In this document: piece by piece, positions 17,260 to 25,421 of the stretch
Position numbering within the stretch: position 1 is the stretch's first letter
How the letters are laid out: each line of letters starts with the position of its first letter
Origin: Bradyrhizobium sp. Ce-3
GTDB taxonomy: Bacteria > Pseudomonadota > Alphaproteobacteria > Rhizobiales > Xanthobacteraceae
DNA: 64,000 bases
Direction: 5' to 3'
Assembly (NCBI RefSeq): GCF_022835695.1
Contig: NZ_BQUV01000003.1
Coordinates: forward strand, 124,001-188,000
Made by a program: the position numbers and the translations under genes
Notes under the pieces: generated by a model
Seen by the model: only the letters and a program-made list of their open reading frames with translations
The model's database searches: none
What the model was told of the DNA's origin: nothing

Positions 17260-18387
17260 ATGAATTTCGATTTCTCCGACGAACAGAAGCAGATGCGCGA
17301 CGAGGCGCGGAAATTCCTCAGCGAGCAGTGCCCGCCGAAGGCGGTCCGCGAGGTGCTCGACGGCAAGGCGCCCTACGACAAGTCGCTGTGGAAGGGCCTC
17401 GCCGAGATGGGCTTCCTCGGCGTCGCGATCCCGGAGCAATTCGGCGGCGCGGGTGCCGGCCATCTCGAGCTCTGCGTGATCGCGGAGGAAATGGGCCGCG
17501 CGCTGGCGCCGGTGCCGTTCTCGTCGACCGTGTATCTCGCCGCCGAAGCGCTGCTGATCGCAGGCAGTGACGCGCAGAAGCAGAAGTGGCTGCCGAAAAT
17601 CGCCTCCGGCGATGCCATCGGCACGCTGGCGCTGTTCGAGGGCCACGGCAATCCGTCACCGAAGGCGGTCAAGCTCACGGCCGATGGCGGCGCGCTCAAC
17701 GGCGTCAAGAAGCCGGTTCCGGATGGCGCGATCGCCGATTTCGCCGTGGTCGCCGCGCGCACCGGATCGAGCGGTCGCGAGTCTGATATCTCGCTGTTCA
17801 TCGTCGATCTCAAAGCTTCAGGCGTCGAGGTCAAGTCGCTGACCAACATCGATCTCACCCGCGGCCAGGCCGAGATCACCTTCAAGGACGCCAAGGCCGA
17901 GCCGCTCGGCGCCGCCGGCGAGGGCTGGGGCGTGATCACCCAGGTGCTGGATCGCGCCGCCGTGCTGATGGCGTTCGAGCAGGTCGGCGGCGCCGACCGC
18001 GCGCTGGAGATGGGCCGCGACTACGCGCTCGACCGTATCGCGTTCGGCCGTCCGATCGGCTCGTTCCAGGCGGTCAAGCACATGCTGGCCGACATGTATG
18101 TCTCGGCGACGCTGGCGCGTTCGAACTGCTATTACGGCGCCTGGGCGCTCTCGACCAATGCCGGCGAACTGCCGGAAGCCGCCGCCGCCGCGCGTATCAG
18201 CGCGACGCAGGCGTTCCAGCACTGCGCCAAGAACAACATCCAGGTCCATGGCGGCATGGGCTTCACCTGGGAGTTCGACTGCCACATGTACTACCGCCGT
18301 GCCAATGCGGTGGCGCTCGGTCTCGGCAGCCTGTCCTATTGGGAAGACGCGCTGATCGACCGCATGCGCAAGAAGAACGCAGCGTGA
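17260..18387 (+). CDS. acyl-CoA dehydrogenase (375 aa)
   Basis: FAD-dependent acyl-CoA dehydrogenase-family protein beginning MNFDFSDEQKQMRDEARKFL. It has the helical N-terminal domain, a beta middle domain, and a C-terminal domain ending IQVHGGMGFTWEFDCHMYYRRA. The middle domain lacks a clear SEP-x-GSD motif, having ALFEGHGNPSPKAVKL there. The C-terminal region has no E-G-T catalytic Glu. Such short members often pair with a larger partner in heteromeric dehydrogenases; the next gene, 13 bp downstream, could encode that partner. That pairing is inference. Confidence 0.92.
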   Translation: MNFDFSDEQKQMRDEARKFLSEQCPPKAVREVLDGKAPYDKSLWKGLAEMGFLGVAIPEQFGGAGAGHLELCVIAEEMGRALAPVPFSSTVYLAAEALLIAGSDAQKQKWLPKIASGDAIGTLALFEGHGNPSPKAVKLTADGGALNGVKKPVPDGAIADFAVVAARTGSSGRESDISLFIVDLKASGVEVKSLTNIDLTRGQAEITFKDAKAEPLGAAGEGWGVITQVLDRAAVLMAFEQVGGADRALEMGRDYALDRIAFGRPIGSFQAVKHMLADMYVSATLARSNCYYGAWALSTNAGELPEAAAAARISATQAFQHCAKNNIQVHGGMGFTWEFDCHMYYRRANAVALGLGSLSYWEDALIDRMRKKNAA

Positions 18388-18400
18388 GCGAGAGGCCGTC

Positions 18401-19648
18401 ATGAATTTCGACGACACCCCGCAGGAGGCCGCATTCCGCGCCGAGGCGAAAGCCTGGATCGCGGCCAATGCGCCGAAGCAATATGAAGACGAGCTGCGCA
18501 AGGCCTCGCTCGGCCGCGTTGCGCTCAAGGGCGCCAACATTCTCGAGGTCGCCAAGGCCTGGCAGAAGAAGAAGGCCGATGCCGGCTGGGCCTGCCTGCA
18601 CTGGCCGAAGGAGTATGGCGGCCGTGGCGCCTCGCCGATCGAGCGCGTGATCTGGCAGCAGGAGGAGGGCCCGTTCGGCCGTCTGAGTTCAATGTTCATC
18701 ATCGGCCACGGCATGTGCGGCCCGACCATGATGGCGTTCGCCGGCGAGGCGCAGAAGCGCAAATATCTGCCGCCGCTGGCTTCGGGTGAGAAGATCTGGT
18801 GCCAGCTGTTCTCGGAGCCCGCCGGCGGCTCCGACGTCGCAGGTTTGCGCACCCGCGCCGAGAAGCACGGCGACGAATGGGTGATCAACGGCCAGAAGAT
18901 CTGGACCTCGGGCGCGCATTACTCCGATTACGGCATCCTGCTCACCCGCACCGATCCTGATGTCGCGAAGCACAAGGGCCTCACCATGTTCTTCCTGGAC
19001 ATGAAGAGCAGGGGTGTCGAGGTGCGGCCGATCAAGCAGGCGAACGGCGCATCCGACTTCAACGAGGTCTATTTCACCGACGTGCGCATTCCGGACTCGC
19101 AGCGGCTCGGCAACGTCAATGACGGCTGGAACGTGTCGCTGACCACGCTGATGAACGAGCGGATGTCGATCGGCGCCGGCGTGTCGACCGGCTTTCCCGA
19201 GCTGTTCGAGTTCTGCAACAGCCTGATGCTGGAGGATGGCCCCGCGATCGAGAACCGCGCGGTGCGTTCGAAACTCGCGAACTGGGCGGTGAAGGCGAGC
19301 GGGCTGAAATACACCAGCATGCGCGCGATCTCGGCGCTGTCGCGCGGCGAGCGTCCGGGACCGGAGAACTCGATCGGCAAGCTCGTCGCCGGTTCGATGA
19401 TCCAGGATGTCGCGACCTACGCGCTCGATCTCCAGGGTGCCGCCGGCGCGCTGAGCGGACCCGAGGATGCCGAGGCTGCGGGTAAATTCCAGGCGATGCT
19501 GCTGCGTGCGCCGGGCACCCGTGTCGAGGGCGGCACCGACGAGATCATGCGCAACATCATCGCCGAGCGCGTGCTGGGCCTGCCCGGCGACATCAGGGTC
19601 GACAAGGACGTTCCCTTCAACAAGATCCCGACCAAGGGCCGCGCGTAA
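18401..19648 (+). CDS. acyl-CoA dehydrogenase (415 aa), tandem paralogue 1
   Basis: Acyl-CoA dehydrogenase with SEPAGGSDVAGLRTRA near 142 (FAD/substrate motif) and IWTSGAHYSDYG. The ending is VEGGTDEIMRNIIAERVLGLP, as in FadE enzymes of the steroid/alicyclic acid type. The Glu of LMNERMSIG lies where isovaleryl-CoA dehydrogenase places its catalytic base, so this subunit is probably active. It starts 13 bp after the 375-residue homologue and 29 bp before a close paralogue, consistent with one operon. Confidence 0.93.
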   Translation: MNFDDTPQEAAFRAEAKAWIAANAPKQYEDELRKASLGRVALKGANILEVAKAWQKKKADAGWACLHWPKEYGGRGASPIERVIWQQEEGPFGRLSSMFIIGHGMCGPTMMAFAGEAQKRKYLPPLASGEKIWCQLFSEPAGGSDVAGLRTRAEKHGDEWVINGQKIWTSGAHYSDYGILLTRTDPDVAKHKGLTMFFLDMKSRGVEVRPIKQANGASDFNEVYFTDVRIPDSQRLGNVNDGWNVSLTTLMNERMSIGAGVSTGFPELFEFCNSLMLEDGPAIENRAVRSKLANWAVKASGLKYTSMRAISALSRGERPGPENSIGKLVAGSMIQDVATYALDLQGAAGALSGPEDAEAAGKFQAMLLRAPGTRVEGGTDEIMRNIIAERVLGLPGDIRVDKDVPFNKIPTKGRA

Positions 19649-19677
19649 CGGCGACGGAACAACGAGAGAGGTTCGCC

Positions 19678-20922
19678 ATGAATTTCGATGACACGCCGCA
19701 GGAAGCCGAATTTCGCAAGATCGCGCGCACCTGGATCGCCGCCAACGCGCCGAAGGAGTTCGAGGAGGAGTTGTCAAAATCCTCGCTCGGCCGCATCCGC
19801 CTCGCAAAGCACGACATGGTCGAGGTCGGCAAGGCCTGGCAGAAGAGGAAGGCCGAGGGCGGCTGGGCCTGCCTGCACTGGCCGAAGGAATATGGCGGCC
19901 GCGGCGCGACCCCGATCGAGCGCGTGATCTGGCAGCAGGAAGAGGGCGTCTACGGCAAGCTGACGCAGCCGTTCCAGATCGGCGAGGGCATGTGCGGCCC
20001 GACCGTGATGGCCTGGGGTTCTGAAGACGCCAAGCGCCGCTATCTGCCGAAGCTCGCCTCCGGCGAGGAGATCTGGTGCCAGCTTTTCTCCGAGCCGTCC
20101 GCCGGCTCCGACGTCGCGGGGCTGCGCACCCGCGCCGAGAAGAAGGGCGACAATTGGGTCGTCAATGGCCAGAAGATCTGGACCTCCGGCGCGCACTATT
20201 CCGACTACGGCCTGTTGATTGCGCGCACCGATCCGAATGTGCCCAAGCACAAGGGCCTCACTATGTTCTTCCTCGACATGAAGAGCCCCGGCGTCGAGGT
20301 CAGGCCGATCAAGCAGGCCAACGGCATGCAGGAGTTCAACGAGGTCTATTTCACCGACGTCGTGATCCCGGACAGCCAGCGGCTTGGCGCGGTCGGCGAG
20401 GGCTGGAGCGTGTCGCTGACCACGCTGATGAACGAGCGCATGTCGATCGGTTCGCGGCTTGCGACCGGCGTACCCGAGATGTTCGAGTTCTGCTCCAATT
20501 TGATGCTGGAGGATGGGCTGGCGATCGACGATCCGGCGGTGCGCTCCAAGCTCGCGAGCTGGGCGGTGAAGGCAAGCGGACTGAAATACACCAGCTACCG
20601 CGCGATCTCGGCGCTGTCGAAGGGCGAGCGTCCCGGTCCGGAAAATTCCATCGGCAAGCTCGTCTCCGGCCTGATGCTGCAGGACATCGCAACCTATGCG
20701 ATGGACCTCGAAGGCGCGGCGGGCAGCCTCACCGGGACCGACGAGGAGCAGGCCAACGGCCAGTTCCAGCAGATGCTGCTGTCGTCGCCCTCGATGCGCA
20801 TCGCCGGCGGCACCGACGAGATCCTGCGCAACATCATCGCCGAGCGCGTGCTCGGCCTGCCCGGTGACATCCGCGTCGACAAGGACGTGCCCTACAACAA
20901 GATCCCGACCAAGGGGCGCTAA
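19678..20922 (+). CDS. acyl-CoA dehydrogenase (414 aa), tandem paralogue 2
   Basis: Close paralogue of the gene at 18401: both begin MNFDDTPQEA and share long identical stretches in every domain, including SEP-x-GSDVAGLRTRA, WTSGAHYSDYG, TLMNERMSIG and IIAERVLGLPGDIRVDKDVP. It differs at IAGGTDEI against VEGGTDEI near the C-terminus. It starts behind GAGAGG. Its stop codon directly abuts the start of the nitroreductase gene. The pair points to a tandem duplication followed by divergence, perhaps in chain-length or ring specificity. Confidence 0.93.
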   Translation: MNFDDTPQEAEFRKIARTWIAANAPKEFEEELSKSSLGRIRLAKHDMVEVGKAWQKRKAEGGWACLHWPKEYGGRGATPIERVIWQQEEGVYGKLTQPFQIGEGMCGPTVMAWGSEDAKRRYLPKLASGEEIWCQLFSEPSAGSDVAGLRTRAEKKGDNWVVNGQKIWTSGAHYSDYGLLIARTDPNVPKHKGLTMFFLDMKSPGVEVRPIKQANGMQEFNEVYFTDVVIPDSQRLGAVGEGWSVSLTTLMNERMSIGSRLATGVPEMFEFCSNLMLEDGLAIDDPAVRSKLASWAVKASGLKYTSYRAISALSKGERPGPENSIGKLVSGLMLQDIATYAMDLEGAAGSLTGTDEEQANGQFQQMLLSSPSMRIAGGTDEILRNIIAERVLGLPGDIRVDKDVPYNKIPTKGR

Positions 20923-21636
20923 ATGGATGCGAAAACACCCGGTGCACGTTACGCGACCGAAGACCGCATCGGCGCGCTCGAGGAGCTGCTCAACGAGCGC
21001 TACTCGGTGCGCGCGTTCCAGCCGCGCGAGGTGCCGCGCGACGTCATCGAACATATCCTCACCACCGCGCAGCGCACCGCGTCGTGGTGCAACAGCCAGC
21101 CCTGGCAGGTCCTGATCGTCTCCGGCGAGGCCAAGGAACGTTTCCGCAAGGCGATCTATGCCGAGGCTTCGCGCGGCCTCGGCGAGGACTACGACTTCAC
21201 GCCGCCGCGCGAATATGTCGGGGTCTATCTGGAGCGCCGCCGCGAGAGCGGGTTCCAGCTCTACAACACGCTCGGCATCAGCAGAGGCGACAAGGCCGCC
21301 TACGCGAAGCAGGCGCTGGAGAACTACAATTTCTTCGGTGCGCCACACATTGCCGTGATCCACACCAACGAGCCGCTCGGCATCTATGGCGCGATCGACT
21401 GCGGCGGCTATGTCTCGAACTTCATGCTGGCCGCGCAGGCGCTCGGGCTCGGAACCATCCCGCAGGCCGCGATCGCGCGTCATTCCGGCCTGATCCGCGG
21501 CCACTTCAACCTGGCCGAGGATCGCCGGGTTGTCTGCGGTATCTCGTTCGGCTATGCGGATAACGCGCACAAGGTGAACGGCTACCGCACGTCGCGCGCG
21601 ACTGTGGCGGATACTGTCACATTTGTGGATGTATAG
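20923..21636 (+). CDS. nitroreductase-family FMN oxidoreductase
   Basis: 237-residue nitroreductase-fold protein. The N-terminal RYSVRAFQPREVPRDVIEHIL segment carries the FMN-binding Arg-Ser-x-Arg pattern; TASWCNSQPWQVLIV is the second FMN segment. GLGTIPQAAIARHSGLIRGHF and GISFGYADNAHKVNGYRTSRA complete the site. The start follows the previous stop with no gap, which implies translational coupling to the dehydrogenase. In this context it could reduce an enone or ring double bond rather than a nitro group; the reaction is not determined by the sequence. Confidence 0.9.
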   Translation: MDAKTPGARYATEDRIGALEELLNERYSVRAFQPREVPRDVIEHILTTAQRTASWCNSQPWQVLIVSGEAKERFRKAIYAEASRGLGEDYDFTPPREYVGVYLERRRESGFQLYNTLGISRGDKAAYAKQALENYNFFGAPHIAVIHTNEPLGIYGAIDCGGYVSNFMLAAQALGLGTIPQAAIARHSGLIRGHFNLAEDRRVVCGISFGYADNAHKVNGYRTSRATVADTVTFVDV

Positions 21637-21708
21637 TTTCCCTCAAGGCGGGACCTGACTTCCCGCCGAGGACAAGAAGACGCGACAAGAAGAACGACAA
21701 GAACAACA

Positions 21709-22119
21709 ATGGCGAATAACGCCTCCCTGACGCCGGCTGAGATCAGCTGGCAGCTGCACCGTCTGCCTGCGCTCGAACGTGACGCGTTCATCGCCGCGCA
21801 TTATCTGGGACAGCCCGTTGCCTGGAAGACCCGCTTCTTCGACGCGATCGACTGGGGCGCGGGCTCGGTGCTGCAATTCAGCTTCCTGCAACGCGGCTGG
21901 CATCGCCATTCGCGGCTGGACAATCCGATCTATGCCTATATCGACATCGAGCAACATCCGGAAACACGCCGCCTGCGCCGCGGCCGGCGGATCGACCTCC
22001 AGGGTAAGATCAAGGGCGTCGACTTCGTGACCGGGATTACGCTTGAGCTCGACAAGTTCGAGATCCTGCCGGTCAATTTGCTCGACCGCTTCGTCATCAG
22101 CTCCGACAGCCGGTATTAA
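21709..22119 (+). CDS. conserved hypothetical protein
   Basis: 136 residues, beginning MANNASLTPAEISWQLHRLPALERDAF. It is soluble, with no signal peptide, and has a beta-rich middle (SVLQFSFLQRGWHRHSRLDN) and a KGVDFVTGITLELDKFEIL ending. I do not recognise a family. The start has only a weak purine-rich leader (AAGAACAACA). Its stop overlaps the stop of the convergent WYL regulator by 4 bp. Confidence 0.7.
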   Translation: MANNASLTPAEISWQLHRLPALERDAFIAAHYLGQPVAWKTRFFDAIDWGAGSVLQFSFLQRGWHRHSRLDNPIYAYIDIEQHPETRRLRRGRRIDLQGKIKGVDFVTGITLELDKFEILPVNLLDRFVISSDSRY

Positions 22120-23111
22120 CCGCGGGCAGCGCGGCGTGCCGGCGCATCCGTATAGCGCGCGGCCATCGCGCTGGTGAGCTCGGCCATCTTCTCGCGCAGT
22201 CCCTCGGGTTCGATCACCTCAACCTCGGCGCCGAGCCGCAGCAGCTCGGTTGCAGCGTGCCACACCGTCTTGCCGACCGGCATGGTGGCGACTCGCCAGC
22301 CATCGGGCTCAGTGCCATCAGCAAGCTGCATCCGCGCCTTCACGTAAGGATGCGCCAGCGCGTCGAACAGTTGCAGCCCGAGCGGCGACAGCCGCACCGT
22401 GGCTTCGTTCGGATGCAGCTCGGCCTCGAGCCGCTCGATCGAGGCGCGCCAATAGGCGGCGAGATCAAAATCCGCCGGGCGTGCGAACGGCGTCTCCAGC
22501 GCGGTGCAATCCAGCACCCGCGCCACGCGGTAGGTGCGGACGTTGCCGTCGACGAGGCCGGCGACGTACCAGCTGCCGCCCTTCAGCACGAGGCCGAGCG
22601 GCGCCACGCGACGGCGCTTCTCCGCCTTCCAGCTCTGGTAGCGGATCTCGATCAGGTTTTCGCGCAGCACGGCACCTGCAATGGTGCGCAGGTGCTTCGG
22701 CTCCTCGGTCTCGCCGAACCAGCCGGGCGCGTCGAGGTGGAAGCGCTGCTGCATGCCTCGCGCGTTGGGGCGCAGATTTTCCGGCAGCGCCGCCATCAGC
22801 TTGGTCTGCGCTGCGACCATCGCGGCATCGAGGCCGAGCGCGGCGGCGGGGCCGGGCAGGCCGGCCATGAACAGCGCCTCGGCCTCGCCCTGCGACAGGC
22901 CGTTCAGCCGCACCCGATAGCCGTCGAGCAGCCGATAGCCGCCCTCGGCGCCGCGGTCGGCGTAAACCGGAACGCCGGCGGCGGCGAGCGCGTCGATGTC
23001 GCGATAGATCGTGCGCACGGAGACCTCGCAGGCCTCGGCCAATTCGGGCGCGGTGACCTGTCCCCGTGCCTGCAGGGTGGTGAGGATGGAAAACAGCCGG
23101 CTCGCGCGCAT
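22116..23111 (-). CDS. WYL-domain transcriptional regulator (YafY/DeoR-like)
   Basis: 331-residue regulator. Residues 1-60 (MRASRLFSILTTLQARGQVT, then AELAEACEVSVRTIYRDIDALAAAGVPV) are a winged HTH of the HTH_11 type. ADRGAEGGYRLLDGYRVRL follows. A WYL domain spans about 135-215 with IRYQSWKAEKRRRVAPLGLVLKGGSWYVAGL, and a WCX-type C-terminal part follows. WYL domains bind small ligands or nucleic acid. The start at 23111 is chosen because the frame further upstream runs through a perfect palindrome that is the likely operator. It diverges from the GST gene. Confidence 0.92.
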   Translation of the reverse strand: MRASRLFSILTTLQARGQVTAPELAEACEVSVRTIYRDIDALAAAGVPVYADRGAEGGYRLLDGYRVRLNGLSQGEAEALFMAGLPGPAAALGLDAAMVAAQTKLMAALPENLRPNARGMQQRFHLDAPGWFGETEEPKHLRTIAGAVLRENLIEIRYQSWKAEKRRRVAPLGLVLKGGSWYVAGLVDGNVRTYRVARVLDCTALETPFARPADFDLAAYWRASIERLEAELHPNEATVRLSPLGLQLFDALAHPYVKARMQLADGTEPDGWRVATMPVGKTVWHAATELLRLGAEVEVIEPEGLREKMAELTSAMAARYTDAPARRAARG

Positions 23112-23120
23112 GCGAAGATC

Positions 23121-23145
23121 ATACCTGACACAAGATGTCAGGTAT
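23121..23145. promoter_or_regulatory. operator palindrome of the WYL regulator
   Basis: ATACCTGACA and TGTCAGGTAT form a perfect 10-bp inverted repeat with a 5-nt spacer, 10 bp upstream of the regulator start and 47 bp upstream of the GST start. It is the obvious shared binding site for autoregulation and control of the divergent genes. Confidence 0.75.
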
Positions 23146-23191
23146 AGGCGGACATAAGGAGGCCATGCCCCGACGGCGACAGGAGCCCCCC

Positions 23192-23860
23192 ATGACCGGC
23201 CTGCCCATGACCACCGCTGCATCCACTGATCGCATCACGCTGTATTACGCGCCGCAGAGCCGCGCCACCGGCACCCGCGTGCTGCTGGAGGAGCTCGGCG
23301 CGCCCTACGATCTGCAAATCCTCAACATCAAGGCGGCCGAGCAGCGCAACGCCGCCTATCTCGCGATCAACCCGCTCGGCAAGGTGCCGGCGATCCGCCA
23401 CGGCGACGCGCTGGTCACCGAGCAGGTCGCGATCTTCATCTATCTCGCCGACCTGTTTCCGCAGGCGGGCCTGACGCCCGCGCTGAACGACCCGCGCCGT
23501 GGCCCCTATCTGCGCTGGATCGCCTATTACGGCGCCTCGTTCGAGCCGGCCGTGATCGACCATTTCATGAAGCGCGAGCCGGCGCCGATCACGCAGTCGC
23601 CCTATGCCGATTACGACACCATGCTGGGCGCGTTGGAGGCGCAGCTCGCAAAGGGCCCCTATCTGCTCGGCGAACAGATCACGGCGGCCGACATCCTCTG
23701 GGGCATCGCGTTCTCCTGGACCATGATGTTCGGCATCGTGCCGAAAAGGGACGTGTTCGTCCGTTACGCCGAGCGCATCGCAGCGCGTCCGGCGTTCGTC
23801 CGGATCTCGAAGGCCGACGACGAGATGGCGGCGCAGCATGCAGCGGCCGCCGGAGTGTGA
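23192..23860 (+). CDS. glutathione S-transferase family protein
   Basis: 222-residue GST. The thioredoxin-fold N-domain has LYYAPQSRATGTRVLLEELG, then the cis-Pro segment GKVPAIRHGD and the ETAQ-like LVTEQVAIFIYLAD. The helical C-domain has GPYLLGEQITAADILWGIA with the conserved Asp. ATG at 23192 follows AGGAG at proper distance; ATG 23165 is in frame, but its AGGAGG is only 2 nt away. It diverges from the WYL regulator and overlaps the next gene by 4 bp. Confidence 0.9.
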   Translation: MTGLPMTTAASTDRITLYYAPQSRATGTRVLLEELGAPYDLQILNIKAAEQRNAAYLAINPLGKVPAIRHGDALVTEQVAIFIYLADLFPQAGLTPALNDPRRGPYLRWIAYYGASFEPAVIDHFMKREPAPITQSPYADYDTMLGALEAQLAKGPYLLGEQITAADILWGIAFSWTMMFGIVPKRDVFVRYAERIAARPAFVRISKADDEMAAQHAAAAGV

Positions 23861-24309
23861 TACGGATCGTGCCGATGGCGAAAGCGCTGTACAGCACCAA
23901 CTGCTTCAACACCCTGATCCGCGTCGCGGAGGATTGTCCGGCGCAGCACGGCGAGGAGCCGCAGCTGCGTGGCGGCCAGCCGACGGTTGCCGTGCTGCAA
24001 TTCCGGATGATCGCGGGCGCGCCTTACAAATACACCTCCGACGACGTCGTGTTCGCGACGTCGGCGGCCGGCCGCGCGCTTGATGCGAAAGCCGCGAAGA
24101 AGGAGCGGACTCTCGCCCGCGAGACGTTCTTCTCGCGCGGCCAGGCCTGCATGCGCGCCTCACCGCTGGGAAAACGTTTCGGCTGGGGCGTTCACGCCGA
24201 TGCCGAGGGCCGCATCGCGCTCTGCGCCGTCGACAGCAAGCGGTACCAGGCGCTCGCCCGTGACCCCGAGGTCGCGCAGACGCGCGCGATGCGGTCGAAG
24301 CGGGCGTGA
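23857..24309 (+). CDS. DUF6157-like protein
   Basis: Protein of 144-150 residues. It contains YSTNCFNTLIRVAEDCPA, KYTSDDVVFA, FFSRGQACMRASPLGKRFGWG and an ending of the form IALCAVDSKRYQAL. These are characteristic of DUF6157, a family without known function. The GTG at 23857 overlaps the GST stop (GTGA), consistent with coupling; GTG 23869 or ATG 23875 are alternative starts. The shared operon and operator with the GST suggest a detoxification or stress role, which is inference. Confidence 0.8.
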   Translation: MIRIVPMAKALYSTNCFNTLIRVAEDCPAQHGEEPQLRGGQPTVAVLQFRMIAGAPYKYTSDDVVFATSAAGRALDAKAAKKERTLARETFFSRGQACMRASPLGKRFGWGVHADAEGRIALCAVDSKRYQALARDPEVAQTRAMRSKRA

Positions 24310-24313
24310 CGCT

Positions 24314-24477
24314 TCTTATCCTTACCTGGAGGGGGAGGATCGACGCGAATGAAATGAGCGGCGAGGTGGGGTGATCTCTCCACTCGGCACTCCCCGCGTT
24401 GAGAGATCACCCCACCCCGTCTCACATTCCGCTGCGCTCCATGCGAGCCGACCCTCCCCCTCCAGGGGAGGGTGAAG
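24314..24477. repeat. dispersed palindromic intergenic repeat, family C, copy 2
   Basis: Same nested arms as the copy at 9489-9656: CTGGAGGGGGAGG with CCTCCCCCTCCAGGGGAGGG, and GAGGTGGGGTGATCTCTC with GAGAGATCACCCCACCCC. Confidence 0.85.
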
Positions 24478-24498
24478 CATCGGTGTATCCCCCAGTTC

Positions 24499-24603
24499 CG
24501 TCATCCTGAGGCGCGAGCGCTTGCGAGCCTCGAAGGATGCACGGCCACACTCGGGCCGTCGACCCTTCGAGACGCGCGCGATGCGTGCTCCTCACGGTGA
24601 CGG
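24499..24603. repeat. dispersed palindromic intergenic repeat, family G, copy 1
   Basis: Begins CGTCATCCTGAGGCGCGAGC and ends GCTCCTCACGGTGACGG, with inner GCCTCGAAGGATGCACGGCC and CGACCCTTCGAGACGC. Other copies lie at 28417-28523 and 53031-53152. Confidence 0.85.
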
Positions 24604-24624
24604 TGTGGCAGCGCGGAATTCGAC

Positions 24625-25410
24625 CTAAAATCTTGGCGCCCGTTTCTCGGCGAAGGCCTTGATGCCTTCCTTGATCTCGTCGCCGCGCATGCTGTCGCGG
24701 TGACGGGCGTCGGCGGCGGCAGCATCGAGCTCGCCGCGGGCGAATTCGTTGATGGCGCGCTTCATGCCGGCCATGGCCCTCGGCGCATTGCCGGCGAGAA
24801 CATTCGCGAGCTTGTCGACCTCTTCATCCAAAAGCTCGAGCGACACCATAGCGGTGAGGTAGCCGATCCGCAGCATCTCCGGCGCCGTGATCTTCTGCGC
24901 GGTCAGGAACAGCATCTTGGCGTTGTCGACGCCGAGCCGCGTGACGTAGCGCTGGATGCCGCTCTTGTAATAATGCAGCCCGAGCCGTGCCGCCGGCATG
25001 AACATCTCTGCGGTGTCGACCCCGACGCGGAAGTCGCAGGCGAGCGCCAGGTCGGTCGAGCCGCCATAGACCCCGCCATTGAGCCGGCAGATCGTCGGCA
25101 CGCTGAGATCCTCGAGACGGTTGACCACGACCTCGAACGCCGAGCCCGCGCTCTGCTGCTCATTGGCGCTCACCGCGCGCTCGGCCACCGAATTGAGATC
25201 GTAGCCGGCCGAGAACGCGCGCCCGGTTCCGGTCAGCACCAGCACGCGGATCGCGGGATCGGTCTCGATCCGGTCGAACAGCCTCACGAGCTCGCCGAGA
25301 TCCTCGGCCTGCAGGCGGTTGAGGTGCTTCGGCCGGTTGAGGCGGATCGTGGCGCGTGCGCCGGCGATCTCGAGCACGGGTCCGCTGGCGGTGTCGGCCA
25401 ACTCGGCCAT
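24625..25410 (-). CDS. enoyl-CoA hydratase/isomerase family protein
   Basis: 261-residue crotonase-fold protein. FSAGYDLNSVAE and CRLNGGVYGGSTDLALACDFRVG form the oxyanion hole and CoA site; FMPAARLGLHYYKSGIQRYVTRLG is the catalytic loop. The C-terminus EIKEGIKAFAEKRAPRF is typical of the family. ATG at 25410 follows GGAG at 6 nt; an ATG at 25425 overlaps the channel stop (ATGA), so translational coupling is also possible. It shares a strand with the upstream channel gene, but no functional link is evident. Confidence 0.9.
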   Translation of the reverse strand: MAELADTASGPVLEIAGARATIRLNRPKHLNRLQAEDLGELVRLFDRIETDPAIRVLVLTGTGRAFSAGYDLNSVAERAVSANEQQSAGSAFEVVVNRLEDLSVPTICRLNGGVYGGSTDLALACDFRVGVDTAEMFMPAARLGLHYYKSGIQRYVTRLGVDNAKMLFLTAQKITAPEMLRIGYLTAMVSLELLDEEVDKLANVLAGNAPRAMAGMKRAINEFARGELDAAAADARHRDSMRGDEIKEGIKAFAEKRAPRF

Positions 25411-25421
25411 GGCAGTCTCCA

